Assembly (NCBI RefSeq): GCF_031877795.1
Contig: NC_133948.1
Location: 13,314,948 to 13,378,947, forward strand
DNA from: Strix aluco
Lineage: Eukaryota; Chordata; Aves; Strigiformes; Strigidae
Direction: 5' to 3'
Length of the DNA stretch: 64,000 bases
The position numbers and the translations under genes were made by a program. Under the pieces are notes generated by a model. That model saw only the letters and a program-made list of their open reading frames with translations. It was not told the DNA's origin and did not search any database. How positions within the stretch are numbered: position 1 is the first letter of the stretch; each line of letters opens with the position of its first letter. Below are positions 45,101 to 56,657 of this stretch, in pieces.

Positions 45101-45434
45101 CTAACTTGAAGCTGAGCCCTGGAGCACATCCAGGCTTGGAGGGCTGCTTGGAGGACAAGCCCATGTTTCCCATCGCACCCCATCCCTTGGGAGAAAGCAG
45201 AGGGAAGGGGGGGAGCCATGCCCCCTCTTCATAGCAACATCCCCCCCTGTGCCTGCACCGGATCCAGGATGGATATTCAGCAGCTACGAAGAAGAAAAAA
45301 CAAACAAACACCCAGACACCCCTCCTCGTCCCCACTGCCAACGGAGGAACAAAACCCTGCAGCAAAGAGCCCTCAAGTGAGTAATCTCTCCTTCATATGT
45401 GTCCCAGCATCCCTCCGCCATGCGCTGCCTTGGT
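39181..45434. other. Long intergenic stretch, no gene recognised
   Basis: Unique sequence. A 20-bp word (ATGGATAATTTTGTGTCAAG) is duplicated in tandem at 44058-44077 and 44081-44100. AT-rich patches occur at 40,310-40,570 and 43,500-43,700. Confidence 0.5.
44058..44100. repeat. Short direct duplication, 23-bp period
   Basis: Two exact copies of a 20-bp word separated by ATA indicate a recent local duplication. Confidence 0.9.
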
Positions 45435-45615
45435 AGCCACCACTTGAATTAGCACCAAAGGATTATGGGAGCCAGAGTCATTAATCTAGGTGACAAACAG
45501 GACTCTGAAGGAATATTTGCACCCCGAAATTGAAAAGATTAGGCCATATTTGTCAAGGATTGGTAGGCTTTATCGCCTCCAGAGCAGATGCTGTTAAATA
45601 TTCATGAGCTGCATA
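45435..45615. promoter_or_regulatory. AT-rich candidate regulatory block
   Basis: Non-repetitive block has GTCATTAATC, GGATTATGG, GGAATATTTGC, GCCATATTTG and TTAAATATTCATGAG. It borders ordinary GC-rich flank on both sides. Confidence 0.35.
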
Positions 45616-47969
45616 AGTGGGAGAAGACCTCGCTAGGCCTGATGACTTTCAGAGAGAGGAGGGAAGGGGGGGGATGAGGGCGGGGGGGACATGGTGGCAT
45701 CGACATGCAATGGTGGCACAGGTGGGGAAGGAGGGCACAGGGCTGTTCTGCAGAGCAGGGATGTTGCTGGCACCCAGGGGGAGATGACCAGGAGGGGTGG
45801 TGGGACCCCGTCCATCCCTCTGGACATGGATGTTGGGTGCAGCTCATCCACACTGGGAGCCCCCAGCCCCTGTGCAGGCAGGTTTTGCCTTTCCTGCTCT
45901 GCGACAGGGAGCAGAGCTGGGCAGGTGGATTAAAGGCAGCTTCAAGCTCTGGGTGGGGGTCACTGTTGTCCCCCCAGCCTTGCAGACAGCCTGAAGGTGG
46001 GTAACAAAGGGTCCCCCAAAAGACTGGGCTAAGAAGTGAGCTGGGCTTGGTGCTGCAGGACTTGTGGGCCACCGGGCTGGGACACTGCATGTCCCCATAC
46101 ACATCCTCCAAGACAGAAACACGTTGTGAGATGGAGATGGAGAGATGCACAGAGGGTGAGGAGGAGGGACTTCAACAGCAGCAGGAAGATGGAGAGGTGG
46201 GGAGAGGAGCTGGATGGGGAAACGGGTAGAAGAATGGGGAGGGGGTAGAAGAAAGCATCCTGGGGAAGGGAAACATGAGAAAAAGCAAGATGATGAAGAG
46301 AAAGTGGAGGGATGGTCAGAACAAAACAAAAAATAAAGGAGGAGTAGGAATGAGGGTAAGTACGAAAAAATAGAGTAAGTAGAAAAAATGTGCACAGACA
46401 TGATCTTCTCCTTCACCTTCTAATCCTTAATTTCCCTCAAGTTTAAAAGTGACCTTCCTGAGAGCTGGTGACTCCTGTTGCAGACCCCAGACTGGTTTAC
46501 CCTGATGGGGAGTTGGAGGGCTGGGGTTGGCAGACATCCCCCTGGAAGGACCTCGGCTGCAGAGTGGGTCAGAAGTTCCCACAGCACATCCCTGAACTCT
46601 GGCTCGCTGGGATCCAATCCTCCCATGTTAGCTGGAGTTTTCCAAAATGCCTCCCAGGAAAAGATGTGGAGTTTCAGGCTTTCCTGAAGAGGCCGGAGAC
46701 ACGGAACCTGCTGTCCAGGTCTTTCCTCCCAGCATTTGGCAAAGAGGCAGGTAGGAACACCAGAGCCATGTGGGAGGCTGGGGGCTGAGATCTCCCCAAC
46801 CTCCTCAAGTTTCTCTCTATATCTTTCACGCACACATGGTTGGGTTGGATCCAATTTGAACCAAAACTCCAAATCTCAAAAAACCAGGGAGAATTTCAGC
46901 AAATCAGAAAGCTTGATTCTCAGCCAGCTGTTTCCCCTCATGTCAGTCAACTGATAAAGGAAAAAGCCAGGGCTGGCATTAGGAAAAGCAACGAGTAAGC
47001 TGCAAAACCAGCAGAAAAAGACTCCATTGCCAGGCTGGTGGGGCGACAGACACTTAATTTAGTGCAGTCCAGGGACTTTTTTATAATGTTAGTGGAAAAT
47101 CCTGATTCATCAAAACCCCGATTCTTTGAAAGAAGAGGTCAGTCTCACCAACATCTCTGCTCAATTTAAAGAAAACCCAAACCAATAAAAGTGAATCAGA
47201 TGAAATTTTGTACCCGACCTCTTCTAAAAGGGGAAATTGTTTGCTGATGGGTGACCATGGATTTAAATTGTTTGTTGCTCAGGAGGTGATGGGTGACCAT
47301 GGATTGGGTGCATCCGAACCCTCCTGCATGTAGGCGCTGAGCACCTGCTCCAAGCCCTTTGCTGTGCAAAGCACCATTTCCCAGGATGCTGAGAACAGGC
47401 AGGGGAAAAAAATGAGAGCACTTGAAGATGCTGCATAATCCACTCCCCCAAATCCTCGTTTCCATCTCAACCTTCAAGAGATCTTTGTCAAGTTCTGGCT
47501 TCAATCTGTGAGCGGGAGACAGGCTGCCTGGCTCTCCTCCCTCCCGCTCGTCCCCGCACTCCCCAGGCCCCCACCAGCCTTCGCACAATTTAATGTCTTA
47601 CAGCTCTGTCCCTATTTGACAAACAGGTGATTTTGCTAATGAGGAATAAATGAGATTCACAGGATGAGAGAAAGGGAACAGCAGCTGTCGTGAGCGCAGG
47701 ATGTGCTGGCTTTATTAAAATAATATATGGCCACATGCTTAGTATTAGGACTCGCAGTTTGAGAACTCCCATCTCATCCCTCCCAGCTCCCCCCTGCCTT
47801 GGCTCCCCCCCGCTCCTGCCTCTCAGTCCTCAGCCCCTTCCCTGGAACATTTTCCAATCAGTGAATTACTGGCTGGAGAGCCTGGACCATCCCAGGCCAT
47901 GCATATGAAATACATCCTCCCGCACAGCAGCCCTGGTGCGGCTGGGGCTGGGCTGGGCGGGAGGGGGGG
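45616..47969. other. Intergenic, no gene seen
   Basis: A purine-rich zone spans about 46,120-46,390. A 42-bp-period duplication lies at 47,232-47,306 (copies of TGATGGGTGACCATGGATT at 47245 and 47287). No coding exon is recognised. Confidence 0.5.
47232..47306. repeat. Local tandem duplication, 42-bp period
   Basis: The 19-bp word TGATGGGTGACCATGGATT occurs exactly twice (47245-47263 and 47287-47305), each preceded by AAATTGTTTG. Confidence 0.8.
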
Positions 47970-48112
47970 TGTGTGTGCATGTGTGTGCACACGTGTGTGC
48001 ATGTGCGTGTGTGTGTCTGTGTCTGTGTGTGTAGAGAAGGGAAAGGGAAGGGGAAAGCAAAGGGAAAGGGAAACAGGAAGGGGAAGGGAAAGGGATAAGG
48101 GAGGGGAAGGAT
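47970..48112. repeat. Compound microsatellite: GT-rich then purine-rich
   Basis: About 63 bp of GT/GCAT/GTCT repeats (47970-48032) are followed directly by about 78 bp of GGGAAA-type purines. Confidence 0.9.
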
Positions 48113-48610
48113 TTTGGTGCTCTGAAGGAGACTGTGGTGAATGCTGGCAGCTACTCCTGGAAAAGCGGGTGGTGCACAGACCGTGATGGGCAGAAGAAGG
48201 TGTAAAGTCTCATTCTGGCATGGGGATGCGCCTGGTGGCCCCATCCAGGAGGGAGGAGGGCTCATGGCTGAAGGATGACTCTGGAAGGAGGGGGAGATCT
48301 GTTGGACAGGGGGGAGTTGCTTTGGGCTAAGTCTAGTGTAGGGCATGGAGCAGGCATGTGGCACTCCCGGAGTGGGTGACCTTGGGCTGGGAAGGATCAG
48401 CCCCGTGTCATGGAGTGGCAAGTAGGATGGTCAGTGGGTTGGATTATTCTGGAGGAAAGCTGCAAAGTGGGATTAGATTAATACAAAGATAAAGCAAGCA
48501 GCAATCCCTAGAAAGGGAGAGAGGAGTGGGAGAGAGATTAAAGGAGGAAAATAAAATAAATAGAGGGTGAAGGCAAAGAAATCTCGCAGCAAGACAGGAA
48601 AAGCAGGAGC

Positions 48611-48650
48611 GAGGGAGGGAGGGAGGGAGGGAGGGAGGGAGGGAGGGAGG
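48611..48650. repeat. (GAGG)10 microsatellite
   Basis: There are ten uninterrupted tetranucleotide units. Confidence 0.95.
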
Positions 48651-50139
48651 AAGGTAGAGGAGAGGCATGAGGAGACAGGACTGGACGAACGGGGGACACT
48701 GGGGCACAGAGCCCACTGCACTCCTGCGGTACCTCCCTAGTAACTGGGGAAGCAGCAGGTCTCTGATAGCCCAGATGGTACCCCAAATGTGGCAAAGTGG
48801 ATGTTTTTCTGCAGGTTTTTCATAGCTAGGGTTTAGTTAATGTCTCTTCACCTACATTTAACAGGTAGGTGGAAGGTGCTTCCTTGGCTAAGTAGGAATA
48901 CCCAGACAGTTTTAGCTAGAAACCAAAATGTGGTCTACAAGAGATGCTTCTGTTGCTGCAGTATCAGGGAAAGCTGCAGTTTTAAAACAGTATTTCTCTC
49001 CTTCCAGATGCCCAAGAAAAAAACAGAGATGTACTGGCAAAAACCCCAGCCAAGCAAAAAATCCTACAACCGCCCACCCCCTGTATTGTTAAGTGGTTAA
49101 AATGAAAACAGAAACTTTTTTTTAATGAATGGTTTTACAGCTGTTCGTTAAAAAAATCAATTACTTTCAATGACTCCCCCACTTCTTGGGCAATATTTCA
49201 AGGTGACATGTACACTTTGTCCATGATCTTTATCTGTGCAGTTGGTTGTCATCCCCCAAAAGAAAGCAGCTCGCTTCAGCCCTGGGCTGGAGCCCTCTGG
49301 GGGTCAGTTGGTCTGAGCCCCAGCTCTGATTTTGGTGGGGCCTGAGCTGTTCCCGCACGTGGAGGGGTTTAGGACACTCTTCTCTACTGGTGAAGGGTCT
49401 AGCCCGGAGACATCATCCCTTCCCTCCAGGGCAGGTGAGCAGGGGCTCATCTCAGCTGTAGAGGTGTATGGTGATGAGGAGAGAAGGAAAAAGGAGAAAA
49501 GGAAGTGGATAGTAATATTTAATTTTATGAATGTGTTGATCTGCCAAAGATCTATAGCCCAGAGGATTTTTGTCCTATAATCACCCAACTGATCTTCTCT
49601 TTTCAGGCTTGGGGGAAGTAAAGGGATCGCTCTGACAATATTCCCTCTGCCAGAAATCCCAAACCTGTGGGCTTGTCCCAAACAGCCCATCTCCCCTCCC
49701 ATCTCCCCTCCCACCCATCCACTCTGCACACGCGAGGACATGTTCCTCTGTCTGCCCCCCCAGAAGTTCATCCCGCAAGTCACTGAAAACCAGTGGCAGC
49801 AGGAGCAGACTCAGAACATGTGTGAGTTCAGTGTGCACATGTGGGCACCCTGTGGACACCTCTGCCAGCTTGCTGGAAGCTCCAGCAGCAGCCCCCAGCA
49901 GCCTCTCACATCGGTGTCTGGACCACGAGCTCTCCTCTACCACGACATGCACCAAACCCCAGATCCAGACATGCTTCCCAGCAGTCCATCCCCATCCCCA
50001 GCGAAGCACAGACCCCAGCCAGGTTTCAGGGGCTCAGGCAGACACACACCCCCTTGCCTGTTTGCTCAGGTGCCCTCCTGCTCCTGCCTGCCCGCACGGC
50101 AGCGGCTCAGTAACAGGCAGGCAGCAGGCAGGGAGCGCC
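48651..50139. other. Intergenic, no gene seen
   Basis: Average sequence with an AT-rich patch at 49,090-49,260. No recognisable exon. Confidence 0.5.
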
Positions 50140-50340
50140 GGCACGGAGTAAACAAGTGCTCAGTGAATAATTTACTCAATGAGTGACAGAAGAATTGCCG
50201 TTTAACAATTTGCTGGGCAAATATTATTTGACCATTTCTAGAGCTGCTTGAAGAGTACAAATATAACCTCCCCATACAGTGGGAATAATTCATTTGACAA
50301 AAGCAGGCTGCAACTCATGAGATAAATTATTGACAGGGGA
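50140..50340. promoter_or_regulatory. AT-rich candidate regulatory block
   Basis: Non-repetitive block with GTGAATAATTTACTC, CAAATATTATTTG, GGAATAATTCATTTGAC and ATAAATTATTGACAGG. TGACAG is a MEIS-type core next to a homeodomain core. Confidence 0.35.
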
Positions 50341-51734
50341 TAATGCAGCCCCATTTAGGGGTGTCACAGCAGTCACCAAAGCCCTCTTGCCATGGAGGCA
50401 CAGGTCTACGCTTTGGTCCTTGCTATCCTGCTTGGCCCAGATGGACACAGGGTCTCCAGAAGGGTGGCCACATCGCTGTGTCGGCAGCCCAATTGCTCAG
50501 AGGGGAGATGGGCCCCATCTCTGCAGGTCCGCCAGTAATCCCCACGTCCCCACGGTCTCTGGAGGATTAAGCTCCCATATGAATGCTTCTGGGACCCCAG
50601 GGAATGAGAGGAAGCATCTCAGCTTCTGCATGGGAGGGGCACAGGGGGTGGAGGAGGGGATGGGCTTAAGCAGGGAGGTGGGAAGCTTTCCCCCCCCCTC
50701 CACGGCTCAGGTTTTGGAACAAAAAGCCAGAGTTACATGAAGAGTATCCCCTGCTGAGGCCCTGGGGCCTGCGACCCTGTCTCTATTGAGGCAGGCTCTG
50801 GCATGCATGGCTCCAGGTGTTCCCACAGTGCAGATACGGAGCCCAAATCCTCTCCCCTGCGTCCTCGCCCCGGGCACCTGAGCTCAGCAAGGTACCGGGG
50901 AGCTCTTCCGTGGTTTGGAGGAGGAGAATTGCCCTCTCTGGCATGCCCAGTTGCTCTGGAGCAGTCCCCTCCTTGTTTGGTGTTGTGCATGATTTTGAAG
51001 AGAAGGAGCCAAGGGATCTGGGATGCAAAGTGCTGCTCAGGAAGTCCTGGGAGCCCTTGCAAGCTGGCTGTGTGTAATTCTTGGGGGGCTTCCTGCTCCC
51101 TCCCCTTACAATACCCTGGGCCCTGTCTGAGAGGTGGCATCTCTGCTTGGAAAGCCAAAACCTGCTGGTTTCACCTCAGCCCCCCCCAAGCAAGGACACA
51201 AGATATCTGCTCTCTTTGGCCCAAACCATCCCATGGCACAGCTGTGCTCTCCAGCTGGAGACCCATGAGCTGCCCCTCCCTTGGGGGCTGGTTATAATCA
51301 GGGCTAAGGGCTGAAGCCACTGAGAAACTCTGCTTTTGACCAGTCTGTGCCTCAGTTTCCCCAGGGTTTTCCCAGTGCAATGCTACTTGTCATTACCTGT
51401 TCTGTATATCCCAGCTGCTGGGAATGGGAAGAGAATGGGAAGTGATTCAGTGACCCAGAAGAAACCTTGCACTCTTCTGTGGGGATCAAGAGGTCAAAAT
51501 TATCAGGTACCATAAAAACAATTAACTACAGAAAACAGAACAACAATTTAAAGAGGGATTTTTAAAATCTAACTTTAAAAGAAATTATTTGAAAAATCAG
51601 AAATTGAGGAAACTTGGTGGCGGTGGCTAAAAGTTTGAACTCTTGTGGAAGCGAAATTAAAAGCAAGCCTTGCTTTCAATCAGCAGCACCGCAGGGGTCA
51701 CCGCGCCTCTCCCTGCGGCTCCGCGCAGACCCCA
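50341..51734. other. Intergenic, no gene seen
   Basis: Average sequence with an A-rich patch at 51,500-51,610. A MIR-like TGCCTCAGTTTCCCCAG occurs near 51,347, but it is too short to call. Confidence 0.5.
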
Positions 51735-52020
51735 CTCCATTCCATTACCATTCCACTGAGCGATTAAACGTAGTATTATCTTATTTATTTTGGCTTGCCT
51801 CCTTGCCAGTCCCCTGCTGTAAATTAAATGATTGCCAAGTTAGATTAGCAGAAAGCATATGTGGAAATTACCTTTTAATTTCTTAATTACATTGCACTCA
51901 CCTGCAGCTCAACCTGCCAGTGTAAGGAAAGTGTGAAGTTAATTTCCATTGATATATTATCTGCATTCTTATAAATTAGGATCCTATTAAAGAGGAAGCG
52001 TATCAAGAATTCATTGTTCC
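51735..52020. promoter_or_regulatory. AT-rich candidate conserved non-coding element C
   Basis: Non-repetitive 285-bp block has TAAATTAAATGATTG, an E-box CATATG (51856-51861), CTTTTAATTTCTTAATTAC, CACCTG, GTTAATTTCC and TTATAAATTAGG. Mixed homeodomain and bHLH cores without simple repeats resemble a vertebrate developmental enhancer. Confidence 0.4.
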
Positions 52021-53119
52021 TAATCAGACTGTGGGACATGGATGGGAACTACTTTTAGTCTCCAGAGATTTCTTACTGGGCTGGTTGCAGGTCTGTGGGA
52101 AATGATGCCTAAATCTGGGCTGCTCCAAGAGATGTCACCACAGCGTGAGTGAGCTTTTCTGCATTTTATAGTATCAGCAAAGAATAAGAGCCCAAAGCCT
52201 GATATTTTCTCAACCCCAGCCTGTTGTTTCTTAGGGATGTTTTAGCAGCAAGCTTTTATCACATTGCTTTAGTCACAGGACTTTGATCAAGGCTGGAAAA
52301 GGCTCTGGGGTGGTTAAGTGGCACCTTCCAAATCCTGTAGCTATGAATCAGAAATGCTGATTTCCCCCAACATTTCCCTTCCTATCAGGCTGTTTATCAA
52401 GGCAAGAAGAAGCCTAAACCTGACCTTTTAAAATGACATCCAAGTCTCCTGGTCCCTCACGCCAAGCAACAAAGCTCAGAAGCACCAAGGCCCTGTAGTG
52501 CCGAGGCGTGCTGGGAGTGCTTGGCTGGGGGAGCCTGCTGCAGGGCGTTCAGGGTAGAGCTGGTGAAGTTCTTTGAGACGTGCCTCACCTTTGTGCACAC
52601 ACCATCTGGGGACTTCCTGGATGCTCAGCTTGTACCAATCCCGAGCAGCTCTGAGAGTTACTTTTTGGTGATCCGTAGTTCTGGTCTTCCAGTATCTGCT
52701 TTCTGCTTCCCGACACAATAGACTTGCTTTGTTCTCTCTTCTGGGGACTTGATTTCTTCCTTCTTTAATCACATTCTGTAGTCTGTAATGTTTTTCATGT
52801 TCCCTGTGCAGCCTGTATCAGAGGAAGGGGAGATAGCAAACTGATTTCCTATGATAAACCCATTCCTACTGTGAAATAGCTTGGTGAGGGGACCCGGTTG
52901 TACACGACTTGCAGAAAGGCAGATGTTGAAACTATTTTGGGTTGACTTTGTGTCCCAACCTAAGCAAAGCCAGGATGGCAGAGTGACCTGGCAAGGTAAC
53001 TGATCCAGTTGACAGATTTCAACCTGCTGCTGGAGGATAACATAGCAAATCCCACAGTTCTATTTACAAGATAAGTTCCTCTGAAGAGGATCAAATGCAG
53101 GAGCAAATGGAGCAAGCCA
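52021..53119. other. Intergenic, no gene seen
   Basis: Average composition. The 98-codon minus frame at 52,476-52,772 is not matched to any family. Confidence 0.5.
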
Positions 53120-53835
53120 TTCAAAGGAATGATTGCTGGGGTCAATCCTTTTATTTCATCTTTATCTTATGTTACAGAGTTATTCTGGGATGTGTCCCAA
53201 GGCCTGTCCTGTTTCATATGTTCATCCTGTGCAATATGTGACCTGGAGGATGAGGTGGGATGCTCCTCCTCCTCAAGTTTCTGGATGATGGTAAACTGTG
53301 GGGTTCATCCTGCTGTAGGGCAGGGCAACCTTTCCAAGGGATCTGGACAGGCTAGAGAAAGTGGCTGGCAGGAAACATGTGGAACTTAACAAGGACAAAT
53401 GCAAAACACTGCCCCTGGGGTGGACTAAGATGTTGATAAATAAATAAGTGAAAGAAAGATGTAGATAAATGAGTGTGAGTTCAGCAGGGGGATGCCAAAG
53501 TGTTCAGGGGGCTGGAGGGAGGAAAGGCTGAGGAAGCTGGGTGTGTTCCAGCTCTTTGTTGAGGAGCATGACAGGAGAGGAGGTGGGTATAAACTGAGGC
53601 AGGAGTAAGGATCTGGTGGGATATAAGGAAATAAAATTCACTGTGAGAATAAATGAGCAGTGGAACAGGGACCAAAGGAAGTCATGGGATCTCCATACCT
53701 GGAGGTTTGAGAACTGGCTGGATAAATCCCTGAAAAACCTGGTCTGAATTCAGTGTTGAGCTTGCTTGAACAGGAGGTTGGATTAGAGACCTCCTGAGGT
53801 TCTGTCCCACCTGAAATATCCTGCGATTTGATGTT
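53120..53835 (+). mobile_element. Diverged CR1 LINE, plus orientation
   Basis: In order the plus strand shows GGGATGTGTCCCAAGG, CTCCTCAAGTTTCTGGATGA, GGATCTGGACAGGCTAGAGA, ACAAGGACAAATGCAAAACA, TGGCTGGATAAATCCCTG and a 3' end GGAGGTTGGATTAGAGACCT. This is the order of the CR1 reverse-transcriptase 3' part and tail. Internal stretches are missing or rearranged and stops occur throughout, so it is dead. Confidence 0.75.
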
Positions 53836-54179
53836 ATTGCTATGCTGCAAGGGGCTGAAATTGCCTCTTGTGCTCTGCCCAGCATGTCAAACACAGGCCT
53901 GTATTTCTGCTTTAAGCCCTGCCAACCACACCTGAAAATCATCAGGAGGTGGCACAGTTCAGTTGCAAAACCAATAAATTTACTTCAGATCGAAAATGTC
54001 CAGTAAAATTCAAAGCTAAGACAGAAGATGTCTGATTTTTTTTTTCTCTGCACAGTGCCTTACCTCACTTGACCATGCTGCATTCATTTAAAACTCCTCA
54101 TTCCCCACCCAGAGGTCACATCACCTATTAATCATGCTGAAGAGCCCCTCAATTATGTGAAACCACGATTACCCCAACC
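53836..54179. other. Intergenic, no gene seen
   Basis: Unique average sequence between a CR1 copy and the AT-rich block that follows. Confidence 0.5.
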
Positions 54180-54445
54180 CATTCCACATCCCCTGTGACA
54201 TTTGGATAACTGAGGTTGTTCTGTATTATTATTATTTTTCAATTGTGGTAATTATTGTACATTAAACCATTAGCATTCATTACTCCTACAGTGTGTAATT
54301 AGAACAATGGTGGATGGATTGCTACCGACTCTAATGAAGTTTTTATAATTGTAATTTATGGTCATCAAATTACCTTTCTTAAAAATGAAGCCTAATATTA
54401 GCGTCTTAAGTTATGGGGAGGGGGTGGTAATTACTTCTAATTGAT
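54180..54445. promoter_or_regulatory. AT-rich candidate conserved non-coding element D
   Basis: About ten TAAT/ATTA cores occur in 265 bp (GGTAATTATTG, CATTAAACC, GTGTAATTAG, TATAATTGTAATTTATGG, CTAATATTAGCG, GGTAATTAC). A perfect SOX core AACAATGG lies at 54303-54310. The sequence is complex rather than repetitive. Confidence 0.45.
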
Positions 54446-54469
54446 GCTTCTTGTTTGCTCTCCGTACAG

Positions 54470-55151
54470 AGCGATGCCGACGCAGCCCCGCTCCAGGCCT
54501 CCACCTAACCAAGACTGGGAGAAGCATCATTGCACGTCAACCGTTCCTCGTGCCCTTGCGGTGGCGGTGACACGGGGCCAAGCATCACCAGGAAACCCCG
54601 CAGGGTCCGCGCTTGGACTGCTGCTGCCCTGGTGTAGAGAAGGAGGCAGCAGAAGCCCAGGCCGGCTGCCCTTGGGCCGGCAGCAGGAGAGCGGGCAGCT
54701 GCCCGTTGGCTTTCGGCAGCGCGTTACAGGCGGGGAGTGCCCAGCCGGGGAGCGGAGCGCGGCCCGGCCGCTGGCCATGGTGCTGAACGGCCCCTCCGCG
54801 CCCCTCCGCGCCCCTCCGCCTGCGCGGGAGGGTGGGCATCGAAGGGTTCGACCGCTTAGCTCAGTCTGCCGTTCCGGCTGAAGGGGAGGGATGTGGTCCT
54901 GCCCTTTAATTATTATTTTTGTTGTGGTTATGAGTTAAAAATAAGCTGTGCCTTCGCTTCCCAGCGGGGATCTGAGTTTTGCTTTAATTGCCTCTGTTTG
55001 AATCAATTTAGGCTCAATTACGCTCCTTCTTAGGTGTAATTGAGATGTTTGTGCCTATCTGCCTGAGGTAGATGCAATCATCCCCCGAAGCACTGCAGAA
55101 CAGAGAGGCAGAGAGCAGCGGCTTGATCACCTTCCTAATGGTTGACCCTAG
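54470..55151 (+). other. Isolated CpG-rich island with exon-like borders, possible lncRNA exon or promoter
   Basis: The stretch opens after an acceptor-like TTTGCTCTCCGTACAG (AG at 54468-54469) and closes at a strong donor CTAG then GTGAGC (from 55152). Its first 410 bp are CpG-rich, with three exact CCCCTCCGCG-type units (54791-54819) and an optimal GCCATGG context at 54774-54780. The open plus-strand frame through the CpG part is not recognised. Promoter, exon and chance are all possible. Confidence 0.25.
54890..55140. promoter_or_regulatory. AT-rich candidate regulatory block E
   Basis: TTTAATTATTATTTTTG, GCTTTAATTGCC, TGAATCAATTTAGG, CTCAATTACGC and GTGTAATTGAG give repeated TAATTG-type cores right after the CpG-rich island. 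Confidence 0.4.
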
Positions 55152-56657
55152 GTGAGCTCGGGAGGAGGATTCCCCCAAGCAACTCCTTTCCTCCTGGCTG
55201 GGGCAGGCAGGGGCTAAACCCGAGCAGCGAGGCCCCTAGGCAAGTTAGGAAGCTACAGGTGTTGGCACTTTTCTGGATTACAATGCTCGCAAATTGGGTC
55301 GTGCTAACCTGCCCTGAGATGTGAAGGGCCCTGGAGAAGACCAATAGGTCCCTCATCACCAGAAGGCTTGAGACCTTAAGCTTCATACCACACAATTATC
55401 AGGAATCGGTTTTTAAGCAGGTGATTATGGTCAATGCTTCCCATATGGATGGGATGGGCAGTGATGTCAAACCTCCAAGCTGGAATGCCCATCAGGACGT
55501 CCTCAAGGTGTAGCTACAGGTCTCTTGCTCAGCTGCAGTAGGAAAGTTTTGTTCTAACACATGAAGAACAGGTGAATTTTCACTGCTTGAGAAAATGCCA
55601 GTGACAGTTTTAAGATGATTTTTTTCCTTAGAACTAGCAAGAGAAGAAAAAAAGAGAGTTGAGAGGGGTTTTTGGGGTGGTGGTGGTGTTTATGTGTGTT
55701 GTTTTTTTGGTTTGTTTTTGCTTTTTGTTTTCTTTTTGCCTACAAGAGGACATTTCACTGTCATTTTCCTGCGTTGCTGGGATGTAAGATCAGGCTTATG
55801 AAAAAGCAAAAGGCTGATTCTGAGACCTCTGCTTCAGTTACTTGGATCCATGGTCACAATTAGAACACTGGTCAATGGATGGATTTTTCAGACGTTTAAA
55901 AAAATAAAGCATTTCTCAATTTTTGACTGACCTCCAGGAGGTTCATGTTTTCTCCCCTGAATGTAGCATAAACCCAACACGTACATCTGGGTCTTTTAAT
56001 AATGCATTAGCTGTTTCTCATCCCCAACTCTAGCAAAAATGAAAAAATATAGAGTGGAAGAGGATTGCTGAAAAGTGTCACTGGTGAGTAGTGGTTCTTT
56101 TGTAAAGGATGGTTGAGGCTTTCCTAACAACCCTATTTTCCACTTAAAAAAAAAAAAAAAAAAGCTTACAAGCTTATGTAGAAGTTTTTAAACCAAGGAC
56201 TATATTTGCAGGTCTCAGTGTGTAGTTCTTGGCTATGAAATACCACAAGTGCCTTCCTCGTCCAGAGAAGAGTGCTGGTGATGGGAGGTTGGGCTGGCCT
56301 TTCCCTCCTTCCTCCCACAAGAATCGTTCTCCCGTCATCCAGTTCTGAAGTACATGAAGAAGCAGCGAGGACTGATTAACCTCCCACGAGCAGCAGCGCT
56401 GAGAAGAGTCCAAACACTCAGATTTCCTCGGGCTGCAAGCCTAAGGACCATCTGGGCCATTCAGCTCCGCACAGTGCCCAATGCAGGGTGGGCCTGGCTC
56501 TGTCTGGGGGCTCCACCACATCACCCCCGGATACCTCTTGCAACATCTTTGTAGCATCATGCTGCTGCTGCCCTCTGGCTTCAGCAAGCATGTGCTACTG
56601 GGCCACCAGCAATTGGGACTAACTGGTCCAGGTCTGCACTTGGCTAGAATTTCGTGC
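55152..56657. other. Intergenic, no gene seen
   Basis: Average to AT-rich sequence with a G/T-rich patch at 55,660-55,745 and an A17 run at about 56,147-56,163. No coding exon is recognised. Confidence 0.5.
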
